Below the pieces are notes generated by a model. The model ran no database searches. It was given only the letters and a program-made list of their open reading frames with translations, and was not told the DNA's origin. From Crambe crambe (lineage: Eukaryota; Porifera; Demospongiae; Poecilosclerida; Crambeidae), in contig OZ004595.1 of assembly GCA_963924555.1 (NCBI GenBank), positions 5,450,599-5,514,598 on the forward strand: DNA of 64,000 nt. Reading direction: 5' to 3'. A program made the translations under genes and the position numbers. Each line of letters starts with the position of its first letter. Position 1 is the first letter of the stretch. Below, piece by piece: positions 11,310-25,400 of the stretch.

Positions 11310-14300
11310 ATGGCTACATCCACCTCAGTCACTGATGTCACCCCCCTTCATCTAGCTGCCAAGTTAGGTGATTTGACTGAAGTCAGAAGGTTACTGGAAA
11401 GTTATGAGTATAATGTAGACTGTACTGATTCCAATGGGCAGACTCCACTCCATTATGCTTGTGCTGCAGGTCACTTAGATATAGTTATGGTGCTGATAGC
11501 TGAGTTCAATGCTTGTATGTTTTTAAAGGATAAGAATGGTTGCATACCAATAATGACTGCATGTTTCAATGGATGGAAAGATGTTGCCCTCAGTCTAGTG
11601 ACTGATCACCTTTGTCCTCTAGATATAAAAGATGATAAAAACAGAACAGTTCTTCATTATGCATGTGATGGAGGTAATGTTAGTCTAGTTCAATCTCTGA
11701 TATGTGACCACAATGCTGATATTCATGCTAAGGATGACGAAAATAACACACCACTCCATGTAGCTGCATTAGGTGGAAAGAATAGGGTTGTATTGTATCT
11801 AATTAATAGGTTCAATTGTGATATTGATTTCAGAGGTTTTTTGGGTAGATCCTTGTTACATTATGCATGCATGGATGGTAATGTTGGTCTAGTTCAATCT
11901 CTGATATATGACCACAATGCTGATATTCATGCTAAGGATGACGAAAATAACACACCACTCCAGGTAGCAGCATTGAATGGAAAGAAAGAGGTTGCATTGG
12001 TTCTAATCGAAGAGTTTAGTTGTGATATTAATATCAGAGATCCTTCAGGCAAAGCCCTACTACACAGAGTGTGTAAAAGTGGTAGTGTCAGCCTAATTCA
12101 ATCCCTGATGCGTGATTACAATGCTGATACCAATGTTCGGGATGATGAAAATAACACACCACTCCATGTGGCTGCTTTGTATGGAAGGAAAGAGGTTGCA
12201 TTGTCCCTGATAAATAAGTTTGGCTGTGATATTACTGTTAAGGGTGATTTAGGTAGATCCTTGCTACATATTGCATGTTCTGGAGGTAATATTGGTCTAG
12301 TTGAATCCCTGATACGTGGCCACAATGCTGATATCAATTTTAGGGATGATGAGAATAACACACCACTCCATGTGGCTGCTTTGTATGGAAAGAAAGAGAT
12401 TGCATTATTTTTAATAAAGACGTTTGGTTGTGATATTAATATCAGAGATCCTTCAGGCAAAACCCTGCTACACAGAGTGTGTGAAATTGGTAGTGTCAGC
12501 CTAATTCAATCCCTGATACGTGATTACAATGCTGATACCAATGTTCAAGATGATGAAAATAACACACCACTCCATGTAGAAGCATTGAATGGAAATAAAG
12601 AGGTCGCATTGTTTTTAATCAAGGAGTTTGGTTGTGATATCAATATCAGAGGTCCTTTAGGCAAAACCCTACTACACAGAGTGTGTGAAAGTGGTAGTGT
12701 TAGTCTAGTTCGATCCCTGATACATGATTACAATGCTGATGGCAATGCTAGGGATGATGAAAATAACACACCACTCCATGTGGCTGCTTTGTATGGAAAG
12801 AAAGAGATTGCATTGTCCCTAATAAATGAGTTTGGCTGTGATATCACTGTCAATGGTTGCTTGGGTAGATCTTTGCTACATAATACATGTGCTGGAGGTA
12901 GTGTTAGTCTAGTTCGATCTCTGATACATGATTACAATGCTGATGTCAATGCTAGGGATGATGAAAATAACACACCACTCCATGTAGCAGCATTAAATGG
13001 GGAAAAGGAGGTTGTGTCATATCTAATTAATGATTTTCGAGGTAACATTGAAATTAAGGGTATTTGGGGTAGATCCTTGCTACACCTTGCATGCAAAGGA
13101 GGTAATGTTAGTCTAGTTTATTCCCTGATACATGACTATAGTTCAGATACCACTGCTAGGGATGATGAAAATAACACACCACTTCATGTGGCAGCATTGA
13201 GTGGTAAAAAGGAGGTCATATTGTCTCTACTTGAGGAGTTTTGTTGTGATATTAATGTCAGAGGTGGTAATGGCTACTCATTGCTACACTCAACATGTCA
13301 TAATGGACACTTTAATCTCATAGAAACACTTTGCAAATATATGTCTCCCTTGATTGTTGATGAGGATGGTAACACTCCTCTTCATATCTCTTCAGTACAT
13401 GGCCATAGTGAATGTGTTGAGACTCTGTTACAGCATAATGCTCCTATTCTGATAAGAAATGCTTCTGGAATGACTCCTATTGACCTAGCAACTGGTGATG
13501 CCAGATTAGCATTAGATCGATACATGAAACAAAATCAAAACAAAATCCAGGTCAATTATGGCATCATGCAAAAACATGCTAAAAAAAAGTATTTAGGTGC
13601 ACAACACATGACTAGGGTATTTGTCATTGGTAACCCTGGTGCAGGGAAGAGCACACTCGTAGAGTCACTTAGAAGAGAGGGTTTCTTTGATTTTCTACGG
13701 AAAGTGTCTGAAGCTGTAGTGCCTCCCCACACTGCTGGTATAATCCCCAGTATCCATGTCAGTAAACACTATGGGAGAGTCATGTTCTATGACTTTGCTG
13801 GAGACCCTGAGTACTACTCCTCACATGCTGCCATCCTTGAGAATCTTGCTTCCTCAAGAAAAGGTGACAACATATTCATTGTTGTAGCTGATTTAAGGAA
13901 GGATGTGGTGACCACAGAGAAATTACTGCACTATTGGTTATCATTCATACAACACCAGAAATTCAGTGAAAAGCCTTTCCTCATTGTAGTTGGTAGCCAC
14001 TCTGATTCAGTCACTAAAGAAGTTGTAACAAAATACAGTGAAATATTTGCACAATTCCACAAAAGTATTTCTGAATCACATACTCTTGTTCAGTATATGG
14101 GGTATTTTACATTTGACTGCCGCAAGCCTAGATCTAAAGAAATAGGTAGACTCCAAAAAAAAATCACAAGCATGACCAGCAAATCTGAGCGCTACAAACT
14201 AACAATTGAAGCAACCATACTTTTAGGGTTGCTGGAAAAGGATTTTAATAATGTCGTTGCTTGTTCTGTAGAGACCATAGTGTCCCACATAGAGGACACT

Positions 14301-15935
14301 GGGGTACAGTTACCAAACAAGACTGAAACACTCTTACCATATCTGCATGAACTCCATGAGGTGGGCATTTTATTATTAGTGGGAAAGGGAACAAAGAATA
14401 ACTTCCTGATAGTATTGAACATCTCCAAACTTACTAATAAAGTTCATAAAGCATTGTTTTCTTCGGATGCACTTAAAGAATTGAGCAAACTTAGGAATAG
14501 TTATCCATTAGATGTTGGAATAATACCTGAAAATCTTCTACTAAAGATCTTGCCAGAATATTATACAAAGGAATGCCTCGTCCAACTTCAGTACTGCCAG
14601 GAAATCAGCCATGACAATGTAGGAGTCTTCTCTTCCATATCACAGTCCTCTTCATCTGAATCCCAATCCCTTCTCTTCTTTCCTGCTCTCATTTTAGGAG
14701 ACAAGAGTGATGCATCATGGAGAACTCCTCCCGATAATAGTTACAGCATTGGTTGGTTTGCTTTATGCACTGATCCTAATGACTACTTCCCCCCACGTTT
14801 CCTTCATGTCCTTCTCCTTAGAGTGGTTTTCAGATTTGCCCTCTCTGACCCCCAACAACACCAAGCCCTTGTCCACAGTACTGAGTACATGGATTATGAA
14901 AGATTTTGTACGATGTGGAAGACCGGGGTACATTGGCGAATGGTGAAGGGGGTGGAGTGTATGATTGAATTGGTTGATGCCAGTAAGGGAGTTGTTGTCA
15001 TCACTAAGAGTGTTAAGGATAGAACAGAGATTTGCATCAGTGTCTTTAATGATATAATCTGTTGTGTGATGGAGGCAAAGGCAGAGTTCTGCCACTCTGT
15101 CAGACCTAAATTCTATCTCTTAGATTCCACTGACCAGTCTGATTACCTTGATAAAGATAACCTGTTTCCAATGAGTGAGGTAGAGAAGACACTGGTGTCT
15201 CCAAAGGGGAGGGAGACTGTTCTGAGTATCACAAGTGAAAGATTTATGGAGAGTTCAAAGCTGACATGCATGCGTAAACTCACTCATTGGGACAACTTGT
15301 TTCCTATTGATTTTGGTTCAGTCCTCCATTACCTTAAAGACATAGTTAGACCTCTATTTGACCTTGGTCTCCACCTCAAAATCCCTGAAGGAGTGCTTGA
15401 GGCCATAGAATTAAACCACTCTAGTGATGCAGATCGGAGAACAAGGGAAGTAGTGAGGGCTTGGATGAGCTCCTTCCTGGACCCTCCATGCTGGTGGCAC
15501 CTCATAGAAGCACTGAAGGAGATAGGCAAAAAAACCACTGCAGATAAGATCGAGAAGGAACACAGTGAGTGAATAATTAGCTTGTTGGATTGTGTATTCT
15601 TCCCGATCAAACCATTACACAATTAATTTTTTGCAGGTGTTCATATTGAGCTCCAGAAGAAGTTACTTGACCCTGACAGACGTGATTCCACACCAGATGA
15701 CGACTTCCTGGATTTGTTTGCTGAAGTGGTTGGACCCAAATGGCCATCCCTGGCCTCCCTCCTCTCCCTGACCAGTGAAGAGATTGACGAGGTGAAGACA
15801 GAGGGGAAGGGGCAGTCCCAACAAGTCCAAGCCCTCTCCATGTTGAAGAAGTGGACTTCCAAGGAAGGGGCCTCCTCCACTTATGATCAGTTGTCCCAGA
15901 AACTCAGAAAAATCTCACTGTTTCAGTATGTCTAA
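11310..15935 (+). CDS. Ankyrin-Roc GTPase-COR-Death-Death protein, copy 2
   Basis: Exons 11310-15564 and 15637-15935 join in phase across a 72-bp intron, the shortest in the family, giving 1517 residues. About 21 ankyrin repeats come first, then the P-loop GNPGAGKS at residue 774, DFAGDPEYY, VVGSHSD, the COR-like region, DD1, and DD2 in exon 2. The ankyrin array is shorter and less homogeneous than in copy 1, with no exact 612-bp blocks. Its GTPase-COR part is closest to copy 4: both share HWRMVKG and the ETVLSITSERF stretch where copies 1 and 3 have other sequence. All splice and reading-frame features look intact. Confidence 0.85.
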
Positions 15936-18900
15936 TAGGAGATGATGACCAGTAGCTACTGTGTAGTGTGTTGTTCATTTTGTAACTTCATTTGTGATTC
16001 CTGCATGTTGAGTATTTTGTATCAACCTCATTCCTTCCTCTTCTTAACCCCTTACCTACCTCTAATATAGTTTCCTCTCAGATCGTGTGTACTTCCTCTA
16101 TGTTTCCTTATCCCTATATAGTTTCTTAATTCATGTATACTTCCTGTGCAGTATGTTTATGTATCCACCTCAAAGTTTGTGTTTATCATCATCCCCACTT
16201 CCATTTAATTAAGTTTTTGCTCTCTTTTTTATATTATCTTGCCATCTCTCTTTCTTAATCTCTTACCTCAGACTCTTCTTCATCTTAGTGTCTTTTCACT
16301 CACTTTACCTTAATACTGTCAGTATGATAATATTTCTTGTCATCTGCCAACCAAATCCTTTAAAATTAGTACATTAATCTCTTTCCTATTCTTTCCTAAC
16401 ATGTATGTACTCTTATAGCATCCTCCCTTCCTTCTCTCTGTAAATTATCATCTCCTTATTCAGTTGTACTTTTACAATTAAGCAGTTGACATTTAACCAG
16501 CTATCTCCAGTTCAGTAATCTCCTTGACACTTGACCTAACCAAAGTAAGTCATGGTGTATTTTCTGATGTACTGTAGACTCATTATGTGCATTATTTTTT
16601 CAGGTGCAAGATTTTAAGTCATGTGATTGACAGACTGTTCAACATTGTTCAACATTGTTCAACATTGTTTATCATCAGTGGTTATCACTTTACCACAGAA
16701 AACACCAAAACTATTCTTTGAATGCCTTATGGGTAGTAGTGAATGTAACTATTCTAGTGGTGAGTTAAATAACCATTGAGGCTCATGTGATCAACTAATC
16801 ACCTTCTGTTTGTTTCCCATGTCTAGTCTTGCTGGTCTAAAGATGAACCCTCCAACATCATCTATGATTTTACAAGCTGTCACATTGACCACTATCAGGA
16901 AAACCTCGAGATAATTGTAACTTGTGAACGTCCAGCATCTCTGAACTATGTATTGGTACAGTATTTGAAATCAGTGGTTGATTTATCCAACTACAGTGTT
17001 CAGCTATAAGCATCTGCTACATCAATTTGTCTCCTTCAAACATATCCAACTTAAGCATGGTAAGGAAATTAAGGATACAGTGTGATGCATCCTAATTCTC
17101 AGGTCTTCACATTAACATTCAGATCACTGAGCATGGAATTAATGGCTCAGCTACATTAAATTTAATAATAAGAAGATCTTTAAGAAAACCCTTAAGAAAC
17201 TGCTATCCAAGCACTACCATATTATTTGGCTACTAATTCGATTACTTCAACTTACAATCAACTGCAGTTGATAATTATTTCCAGCTCAGACTACGTATGT
17301 AATAACTCTCCTATTAGAGACTATGCATGGTAAGGTTAATCTCAATAATGATGTATGATATGCGATTGTGTATTGTACAATTCTCAGGTCTTCATATCAA
17401 CATTGAAAAACTCATGCAACTACTGACATTGACCAGAGGATACTCAAAACCCTCAAAAGATTCTACTAGTTAATTAGATCATGTGTCATGATAATTGATT
17501 TATCCAGCTGCAGTTGCTTCAGCCATCCAATCACAAGTCAGATCGATGGTCAAATTGTCTCCTTCCACTTCATCAGAGGATATGCAGGGTAAGGAAATGT
17601 TACCAAATAAATGATATGATTATGTGTATTGTAATTCTCAGGTCTTCATATCAACATTCTAATCATCGAGGTCAATAAATAACTCAATCAGTTACTGACA
17701 TTAATCAGAGGGGGAAAACCCTCAGAAGAAACCTTTAGTAAAACATGATGTTATGATGAATCCAGCCAAATTTGATTGCTTCAGCCATCCAGCTACTGAT
17801 ACTCAACCACCAACAGTTAATTTTATAATGAATACTTCAACCAACCAGCTGCAGTTAATTATTTCCTAATTAATGCTCCAAGCAACTGGCTACAGTTAAT
17901 CTTCCAATTAATGCTTCGACCAATCGGCTGCAGTTATTTTCCTATTAAAGTTTCGAATAATTTTGCTACAGTGATTTATCAAGCTACATTTGCTCTGTAT
18001 TTTAATCCAGTCAATATTTTGCTTCAGGTGACTATGAATTGATGGTAAGGGAGTGACATTACTTAAAATGTGTGCATGATCCATTATTCACAGACATTTT
18101 TCATCAGTTGCTGTTAACATCTCATTGGAAGGATGATATGTCTTCTGATGACAGTGATGATGATGTCAAATGGCTGCTACCAGACATAACCTTCCTAACA
18201 GCAAAAAGGACCATCCTACTTAGCCTCCATTATGACCATCAGTGTAGCAAGTGCCTGAAAGCTCTGAACATTCCAGAGATCTTTCAACCACTACCATGAT
18301 AGTGACGAAGTCTTTTAATATTTGAACTTCACAATTTTGTTTTACAGGTGCTCAAATGGTTTGATATGAAGCACCCCAAGTATACGTCCCTACCCTCTCC
18401 ATGTCAAAGTTTAAGAGTATACACAAAGGAAAATTAAGAAACTCCACCCTTTACCTACCTAGCTGTCAGTTGCACTATCATGCAGTTATGTATCATGAAA
18501 TAACTATATTTTATTGTTGTTGTTGCTTATATATTTCATTCATTGACGCATCATGTCCAGACTTATCACATCATTCTCCTTTAATTACCGATTTTTATAA
18601 TTAATTTTTTGATTGACCAGTTACATTTACGTATCGAACTAGCTACAGTTGATTATTAATTATCCAGTCGCAGTTCATATTGTTTATTTGTTTCTCCTTT
18701 CCCATGTCTGTTTAAAGATAAACCCTCCAACATTATCTGTGATTTCCAAAAGCTGTCACTGACAACTAAGAAACAAGCTGGTAGACATGACCAGTGTCAC
18801 TGAAGTGTTAGAAACCAGCAGTTAACAATTCTATCATTTCCAAGCATCAACAACAGTCTATTCAACTTCTATGTATGGTAAGGAAATGTAACTCAAATTG

Positions 18901-19509
18901 CCTCCTTCAATTTTATAAGAGGCTACGCATGGTACAAGAATGGAACTAAATCAGTGAAAATGTATGACATAATTTATTGTGAATCATAATAGCTATATCG
19001 ATTCTGTTTCAAATAACTTACGTAGCTAAACAACCATGCATCCAGCTAGATTACATTATTTCAGCCCTCCAGCTACTCTTGATCTTCTAATAAATGCTCC
19101 CATCAATCAGCTACTGCTCCAATCAACTGGCTACAGTTCTAATTAATGTTTGCTGCAGTTTATCTTCTAATTAGTGACAGTTATGTTTCTAATGAATGTG
19201 CCTGCCATCCAGCATTTAAAATGCCAGCTATTCATCCAACTTTAGCTATACTACTATCCTGATACAGCTAGACTGTGTGTGTGTGTTCATGTGTAGCTAT
19301 TGTTATTATTATAGCTAATATTCTTCTGTTAGCTACTTTTTGTTTGTTTATCAGAGATTTCTCTTGTGTAATTGCAAAAGGAGGTATATAACTAAAATCA
19401 CATTGCCACATGAGAATATTCTGGAAGCTGAACCAAGCCATTAAGCTGTCTTGCAAAGAGTAGCCAGCAAGTAATCTGTGTATTAACTATAACCTATCGT
19501 GACAGCATC

Positions 19510-19743
19510 ATGTCACAGACAGCTGAGGAAAGAGAGGCCAGGCTCAGAGAATACAGACCAGAGACTTCAGAAGGAGAGGCCATGCATTTTCACTGTTTCC
19601 CCCTTGCTAAAAGGGAACATGCATCCATTTGTCTAGTACAATTCTCAGGTCTTCATGTCAACATTGAATTGATAAACAATTCAGCTACTGACATCGACAA
19701 GAGGATACTGAAAACTCTCTTGAAAGAAGATTCTAGTGGCTAA
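19510..19743 (+). other. Small open frame through a cassette
   Basis: Encodes 77 residues from ATG to TAA. The first part is charged (TAEEREARLREYR), resembling low-complexity starts seen in some transposon proteins. The second part reads through the cassette acceptor into GLHVNIELINNSATDID, the least decayed version of that cassette. I do not recognise the product. It could be a real short exon or chance. Confidence 0.25.
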
Positions 19744-21801
19744 ACACAATCACGTGTCACAATAATTGATTTATCCTGCTGCAATTTCTAATTTTATTGC
19801 TTCAGCCATCCAGCAACAGTCTTCTATCTACAGTGGATAGTCCAATTGTCTCCTTCCACTTCATCACAGGATATGCATGGTAAGGAAATGTAACCAAATA
19901 AATGATGTAATTATGAGTATTGTAATTCTCAGGTCTTCATATCAACATTCTAATCGTTGAGGTCAATAAATAACTTAATCAGCTACTGGCATTAATCAGA
20001 GGGAAAAACCTCAGAAGAAACCTCTAGCTAGTTAAACATGATGTTATGATGAATCCAGCTAAATTTGATTGCCTCAGCCATCCAGCTGCTGATACCCAAC
20101 TAGCAACAGTTAATTTTACAACGGCTACAGTTGATTAATTTTCTAATTAATGCTCCAATCAACTGCAGGGCTACAGTTTTCTCATATAACCAATCTGCTG
20201 CAGTTAAAGCTTCAACTAATTATGCTACAGTTACGTTTACTCTGTGTCTTAATCCAGCTGACAGCAGCTACAGTCAATATTTTGCTTCAGGTGACTATGA
20301 ATTGATGTTAATACTTATGTGTGCATGATCGTTATTCACAGACACTGAACAGGTGTTTCATTAACATTCTCATTGGAAGGATGACACATTTCTTCTGTTA
20401 ACAGTGATGATGATGTCAAATGGCTGCTACCAGACCTAACAACAAGCATCCAAGTACCCCAACTTTGCCTCCATCATGACCATCTATCAGTGTAGCTATG
20501 TATGTTACTAGATGCTTTTCAGGGTTTGTTCATAATTAATGATTCATTTTATTAGCAGGTGGCTACAAGAGCCAAAGTTTAAGAGTATGCACAAGGAAAC
20601 TTCACCCTTTACCTACCTAGCTTTCAGTTGCACTATCATGCAGTTATGTATCATGAAATAACTTGTTATTGTTGCTTATTTCATTTATTGACACATACTC
20701 CAGACTGATCACATCAATTACCAAACAATTTTAAATTAATGTTTTGTTATTAATTATCCAGTCACAGTTTATATTGCCTGTTTATTTCCCCTTTCCTATG
20801 TCTAGTCTTGTTGGTTTAAAGATAAACCTTCCAACATTATCTCTGACCTTCCATGATTTCCAAAAGCTGTCACTGACAACTAAGAAGTATATAGATATGA
20901 CTGGCATCACTGAAGTACAGTGTTAGAAAATAAGCAGTTGACCAGAGTTGATAATTTGGCTATAGCTAAGCGTCAACAACAATCAACTTACCTCCTTTAA
21001 GAATATTCAACTTCAATGTATGGTAAGGAAATAAGGGAATGTATATGATTTAGCTATTACAATTCTCAGATCTTCACATCAAAAATGTTCTCATTCAGTA
21101 TAGAATTTGATGAACACTTCAGCTACGTATGTACTTAATAATCAGATACTGATCACAAAAATCCTCAAAAGCACAACCATCATGATTCAGCTATGGTTAG
21201 CTACTTGCTTAATGGAATTTTCCAGCTACAGATATTAGTCAAATTGGCTCCTTCAATTTTATTAGAGGCTATGCATGGTAGCTAATGTAACCAAATCTGT
21301 GAAAATGTATGACATATTTGAACCATAATTCACAAAACATTCAAATTATAGGATACTGATTCTGTTTCAAATCAGTAACAAAAACTTAGCCAAGCAGAAC
21401 CATGCATCCAGTTATTTCAGCCATCTAGCTATTCTTGATCCTCTAATAAATGCTCCCATCAATGCAGCTACTGTTAATCTTCTAATTAACTATGAAAATA
21501 AGAGATTTACCTTGCGTTTCCAAGAGAAACAAGAAAACATAGTGTGTTTTTTGTAGGATACACAAGGCACGGCATATTTAACGAAATTTTGAAAATGAAA
21601 CATTATAATTCATAATTATAATTAATTATTGTTTTCTCCTGATCACTGGACCATCCTAACCTAGTGCTGCTAAGTCACTCCACATAATTATAGCTATTTT
21701 TTTTAAAATAGGAAGAGGGAAAAAATTATAGCTAACATGTGTTTGTTAGTTATGCTAACTATAATCTGATAGTGTGATGAATATTATTTTACCATGGAAA
21801 C

Positions 21802-21804
<3 letters not shown>

Positions 21805-21845
<41 letters not shown>
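21805..21845 (+). repeat. Poly-C tract (41 nt)
   Basis: An uninterrupted run of C about 650 bp before copy 3. The minus strand is poly-G and could form a quadruplex. Homopolymers this long are often mis-assembled, so the exact length is uncertain. Confidence 0.85.
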
Positions 21846-21933
21846 ATTGCATTTCCCTAGTAGTACATGACAGCATCGTGATGTCTCACTCCTAATTGGA
21901 GCAACATAATGCATGCACAAATCTTGCAATACA

Positions 21934-22131
21934 TTGTGGTGTGATGGATGTTCCTTTAGCAAGGTGAGAATGTGAATTAATTGGGAGAGACCAATAATTA
22001 AAGAATAGGCTGTTGTGTGAGGTGAAAGTACTTATAATTTGCATAATGATCAATTGCACATGCGCAATGTAATGTGATGTAAACTACTAATGTTACCAGT
22101 GCAACAGAGATCAAGAAAAATCATTAATGTT
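21934..22131 (-). other. Inverted segment in copy 3 upstream region
   Basis: This stretch reads as the reverse complement of about 10730-10945 (copy 2) and 55150-55365 (copy 5), while sequence on both sides is collinear with them. Examples: TTCCTTTAGCAAGGTGAGAA here against TTCTCACCTTGCTAAAGGAA there, and AAAGTACTTATAATTTGC here against GCAAATTATAAGTACTTT there. Confidence 0.8.
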
Positions 22132-22324
22132 AGGTTAGTAAAACTGGTAATGCAATTACCATAGCTACAGCCACAAGATCATGATCACATGACTGACACA
22201 TGCTGCTGATATAGCTAACATTTTTGTGATAATTTACTGGACACAAGGACCAAGATCTAAAGTTTCAAGTTTCTACTAAACTGTAGTGTAAAGCTATAGT
22301 TTACTGTAAGAGAAATTGTTGTTG

Positions 22325-22352
<28 letters not shown>
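22325..22352 (+). repeat. Poly-C tract (28 nt)
   Basis: Sits 140 bp before the copy 3 ATG between GAGAAATTGTTGTTG and AATCAAAATCATC. The same site before copy 5 (55643-55653) has only 11 C, and copy 2 lacks the segment. Confidence 0.85.
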
Positions 22353-22355
<3 letters not shown>

Positions 22356-22491
22356 CAAAATCATCTTCCTACACCTGTGTTTATCTCTCTATGGTGAGGT
22401 GATGAGAGCTGTGTGCATGTTAGCTATATGACATGTCAGCTTTCAGACACACTCTTTCATTAGCTCCTACTCTACTGTCTTTATACAGATA

Positions 22492-25400
22492 ATGGCTACA
22501 TCCACCTCAGTCACTGATGTCACCCCCCTTCATCTAGCTGCCAAGTTAGGTGATTTGACTGAAGTCAGAAGGTTACTGGAAAGTTATGAGTATAATGTAG
22601 ACTGTACTGATTCCAATGGGCAGACTCCACTGCATTATGCTTGTGCTGAAGGTCACTTAGATATAGTTATGGTGTTGATAGCTGAGTTCAATGCTTGTAT
22701 GCCTTTCAAGGATAAGAATGGTTGCATACCACTAATGATTGCATGTTTATATGGACAGAGAGATGTTGCACTCAGTCTAGTGACTGATCACCTTTGTCCT
22801 CTAGATGTAAAAGATAATAAAAACAGAACAGTTCTTCATTATGCATGTATTGGAGGTAATGTTAGTCTAGTTCAATCCCTGATACATGATTACAATGCTG
22901 ATATCTATGTTTGGGATGATGAAAATAACAAACCACTCCATGTAGCAGCATTAAGTGGAAAGAAAGAGATTGCATTGTATTGTTGTGATATTAATATCAG
23001 AGGTATTTTGGGTAGGTCCTTGTTACATCTAGCATGTGGAAAGGGTGATATTTATTTAGTCCAATCTCTGATATGTGACCACAATGCCGATATGAATGTT
23101 AGGGATGATGAAAATAACACACCACTTCATGTGGCAGCATTAAGTGGAAAGGAAGAGGTTGTGCTGTCTTTAATCAAAGTCTTTGGTTGTGATATTAACA
23201 TCAGAGGTATTTTGGATAGATCCTTGCTACACCTTGCATGTAAAGGAGGTAATGTTAGTTTAGTTCGATCCCTGATACATGATTACAATACTGATACCAA
23301 TGCTAGGGATGCTGAAAATAACACACCACTCCATGTAGCAGCATTAAGTGGGGAAAAGGAGGTTGTATCATATCTAATTAATGATTTTCGAGGTAACATT
23401 GAGGTTAAGGGTATTTCGGGTAGATCCTTGCTACACCTTGCATGTAAGGGAGGTAATGTTAGTCTAGTTCAATCTCTGATACATGACCACAATGCAGATA
23501 TCACTGCTAGGGATGATGAAAATAACACGCCACTTCATGTAGCAGCATTAAGTGGAAAGAAAGAGGTTGCATTATTTTTAATCAAGGAGTTTGGTTGTGA
23601 TATCAATATCAGTAAACCTTTAGGCAAAACCCTGCTACACAGAGTGTGTGAAAGTGGTGGTGTCAGTCTAGTTCAATCCCTGTTACATGATTACAATGCT
23701 GATACCAATATTAGGGATGATGAGAATAACACACCTCTCCAAGTAGCAGTATTGAATGGAAGAAAAGAGGTTGCATTATGTCTAATTGATAAGTTTGGTT
23801 GTGATATTAATGTCAGAGGTGATAATGGCTACTCATTGCTACACTCAGCATGTCATAATGGACACTTTAATCTCATAGAAACACTTTGCAAATATATGTC
23901 TCCCTTGATTGTTGATGAGGATGGTAACACTCCTCTTCATATCTCTTCAATACATGGCCATAGTGAATGTGTTGAGACTCTGTTACAGCATGATGCTCCT
24001 ATCCTGATAAGAAATGCTTCTGGAAAGACTCCTATTGACCTAGCAACTGGAGATGCAAGATTAGCATTAGACCAATACATGAAACAAAATCAAGACAAAA
24101 TCCAGGTCAATTATGGCATCATGCAAAAAAAAGCTAAAAAAAAGTATTCAGGTGCACAATGCATGACTAGGGTATTTGTTATTGGTAACCCTGGTGCGGG
24201 GAAGAGCACTCTCATAGAGTCCCTTAGAAGAGAGGGTTTCTTTGATTTTCTACGGAAAGTGTCTGAAGCTGTAGTGCCTCCCCACACTGCCGGTATAATC
24301 CCCAGTATCCATGTCAGTAAACACTATGGGAGAGTCATATTCTATGACTTTGCTGGAGACCCTGAGTATTACTCCTCACATGCTGCCATTCTTGAGAATC
24401 TTGCTTCCTCAAGAAAAGGTGATAACATATTCATTGTTGTAGCTGATTTAAGGACGGATGTGATGACCACAGAGAAATTGCTGCACTATTGGTTTTCATT
24501 CATACAACACCAGAAATTCAGTGAAAAGCCTTTCCTCGTTGTAGTTGGTAGCCACTCTGATTCAGTCACTAAAGAAGTAGTAACAAAATATAGAGAAAGA
24601 TTTGCACAATTCCACAGGGATATCTCTGAATCACATACACTTGTTCAGTATATGGAGTATTTTATATTTGACTGCCGCAAACCTGGATCTAAAGAGATAG
24701 GTAGACTCCAGAAAAAAATCACAAGCATGATCAGCAAATCTGAGCGCTACGAACTAACAATTGAAGCAAGCATACTTTTAGGGTTGCTAGAAAACGATTT
24801 TAACAATGTCATTGCTTGTTCTGTAGAGACCATAGTGTCCCACATAGAGGACACTGGGGTACAGTTACCAAACAAAACCGAAACACTCATACCCTATCTG
24901 CATGAACTCCATGAGGTGGGCATTTTATTATTAGTGGGAGAGAGAACAAAGGATAACTTCCTGATAGTATTGAACATCTCCAAACTTACTAATAAAGTTC
25001 ATAAAGCATTGTTTTCTTTGGATGCACTTAAAGAATTCAGAAATAGTTATCCATTAGATATTGGAATCATTCCTGAAAATCTTTTACTAAAAATCTTACC
25101 TGAATATTGTACAAAGGAATTCCTCATCCAACTTCAGTACTGCCAGGAAATCAGCCATGACAATGTAGGAGTCTTCTCTTCCATATCACAGTCCTCTTCA
25201 TCTGCCTCCCAATCCCTTCTCTTCTTTCCTGCTCTCATTTTAGGAGACAAGAGTGATGCATCATGGAGAACTCCTCCTGATAATAGTTACAGCATTGGTT
25301 GGTTTGCTTCATGCACTGATCCTAATGACTACTTCCCCCCACGTTTCCTTCATGTCCTCCTCCTCAGAATGGTTTTCAGATTTGCCTTCTCTGACCCCCA

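Larger units (their letters stand above)
15936..22491 (+). other. Intergenic region between copies 2 and 3
   Basis: Contains the pyrimidine-rich flank, the exon-like block (about 16604-16759), cassette acceptors near 17101, 17386, 17641, 19647, 19932 and 21069, and a diverged upstream region. It is the most diverged of the spacers. Two small open frames are seen. One at 18072-18299 corresponds to the 8159 frame of unit 1 but reads differently. One at 19510-19743 starts MSQTAEEREARLREYR and runs into an open cassette. Neither is convincing as a separate gene. Confidence 0.5.
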
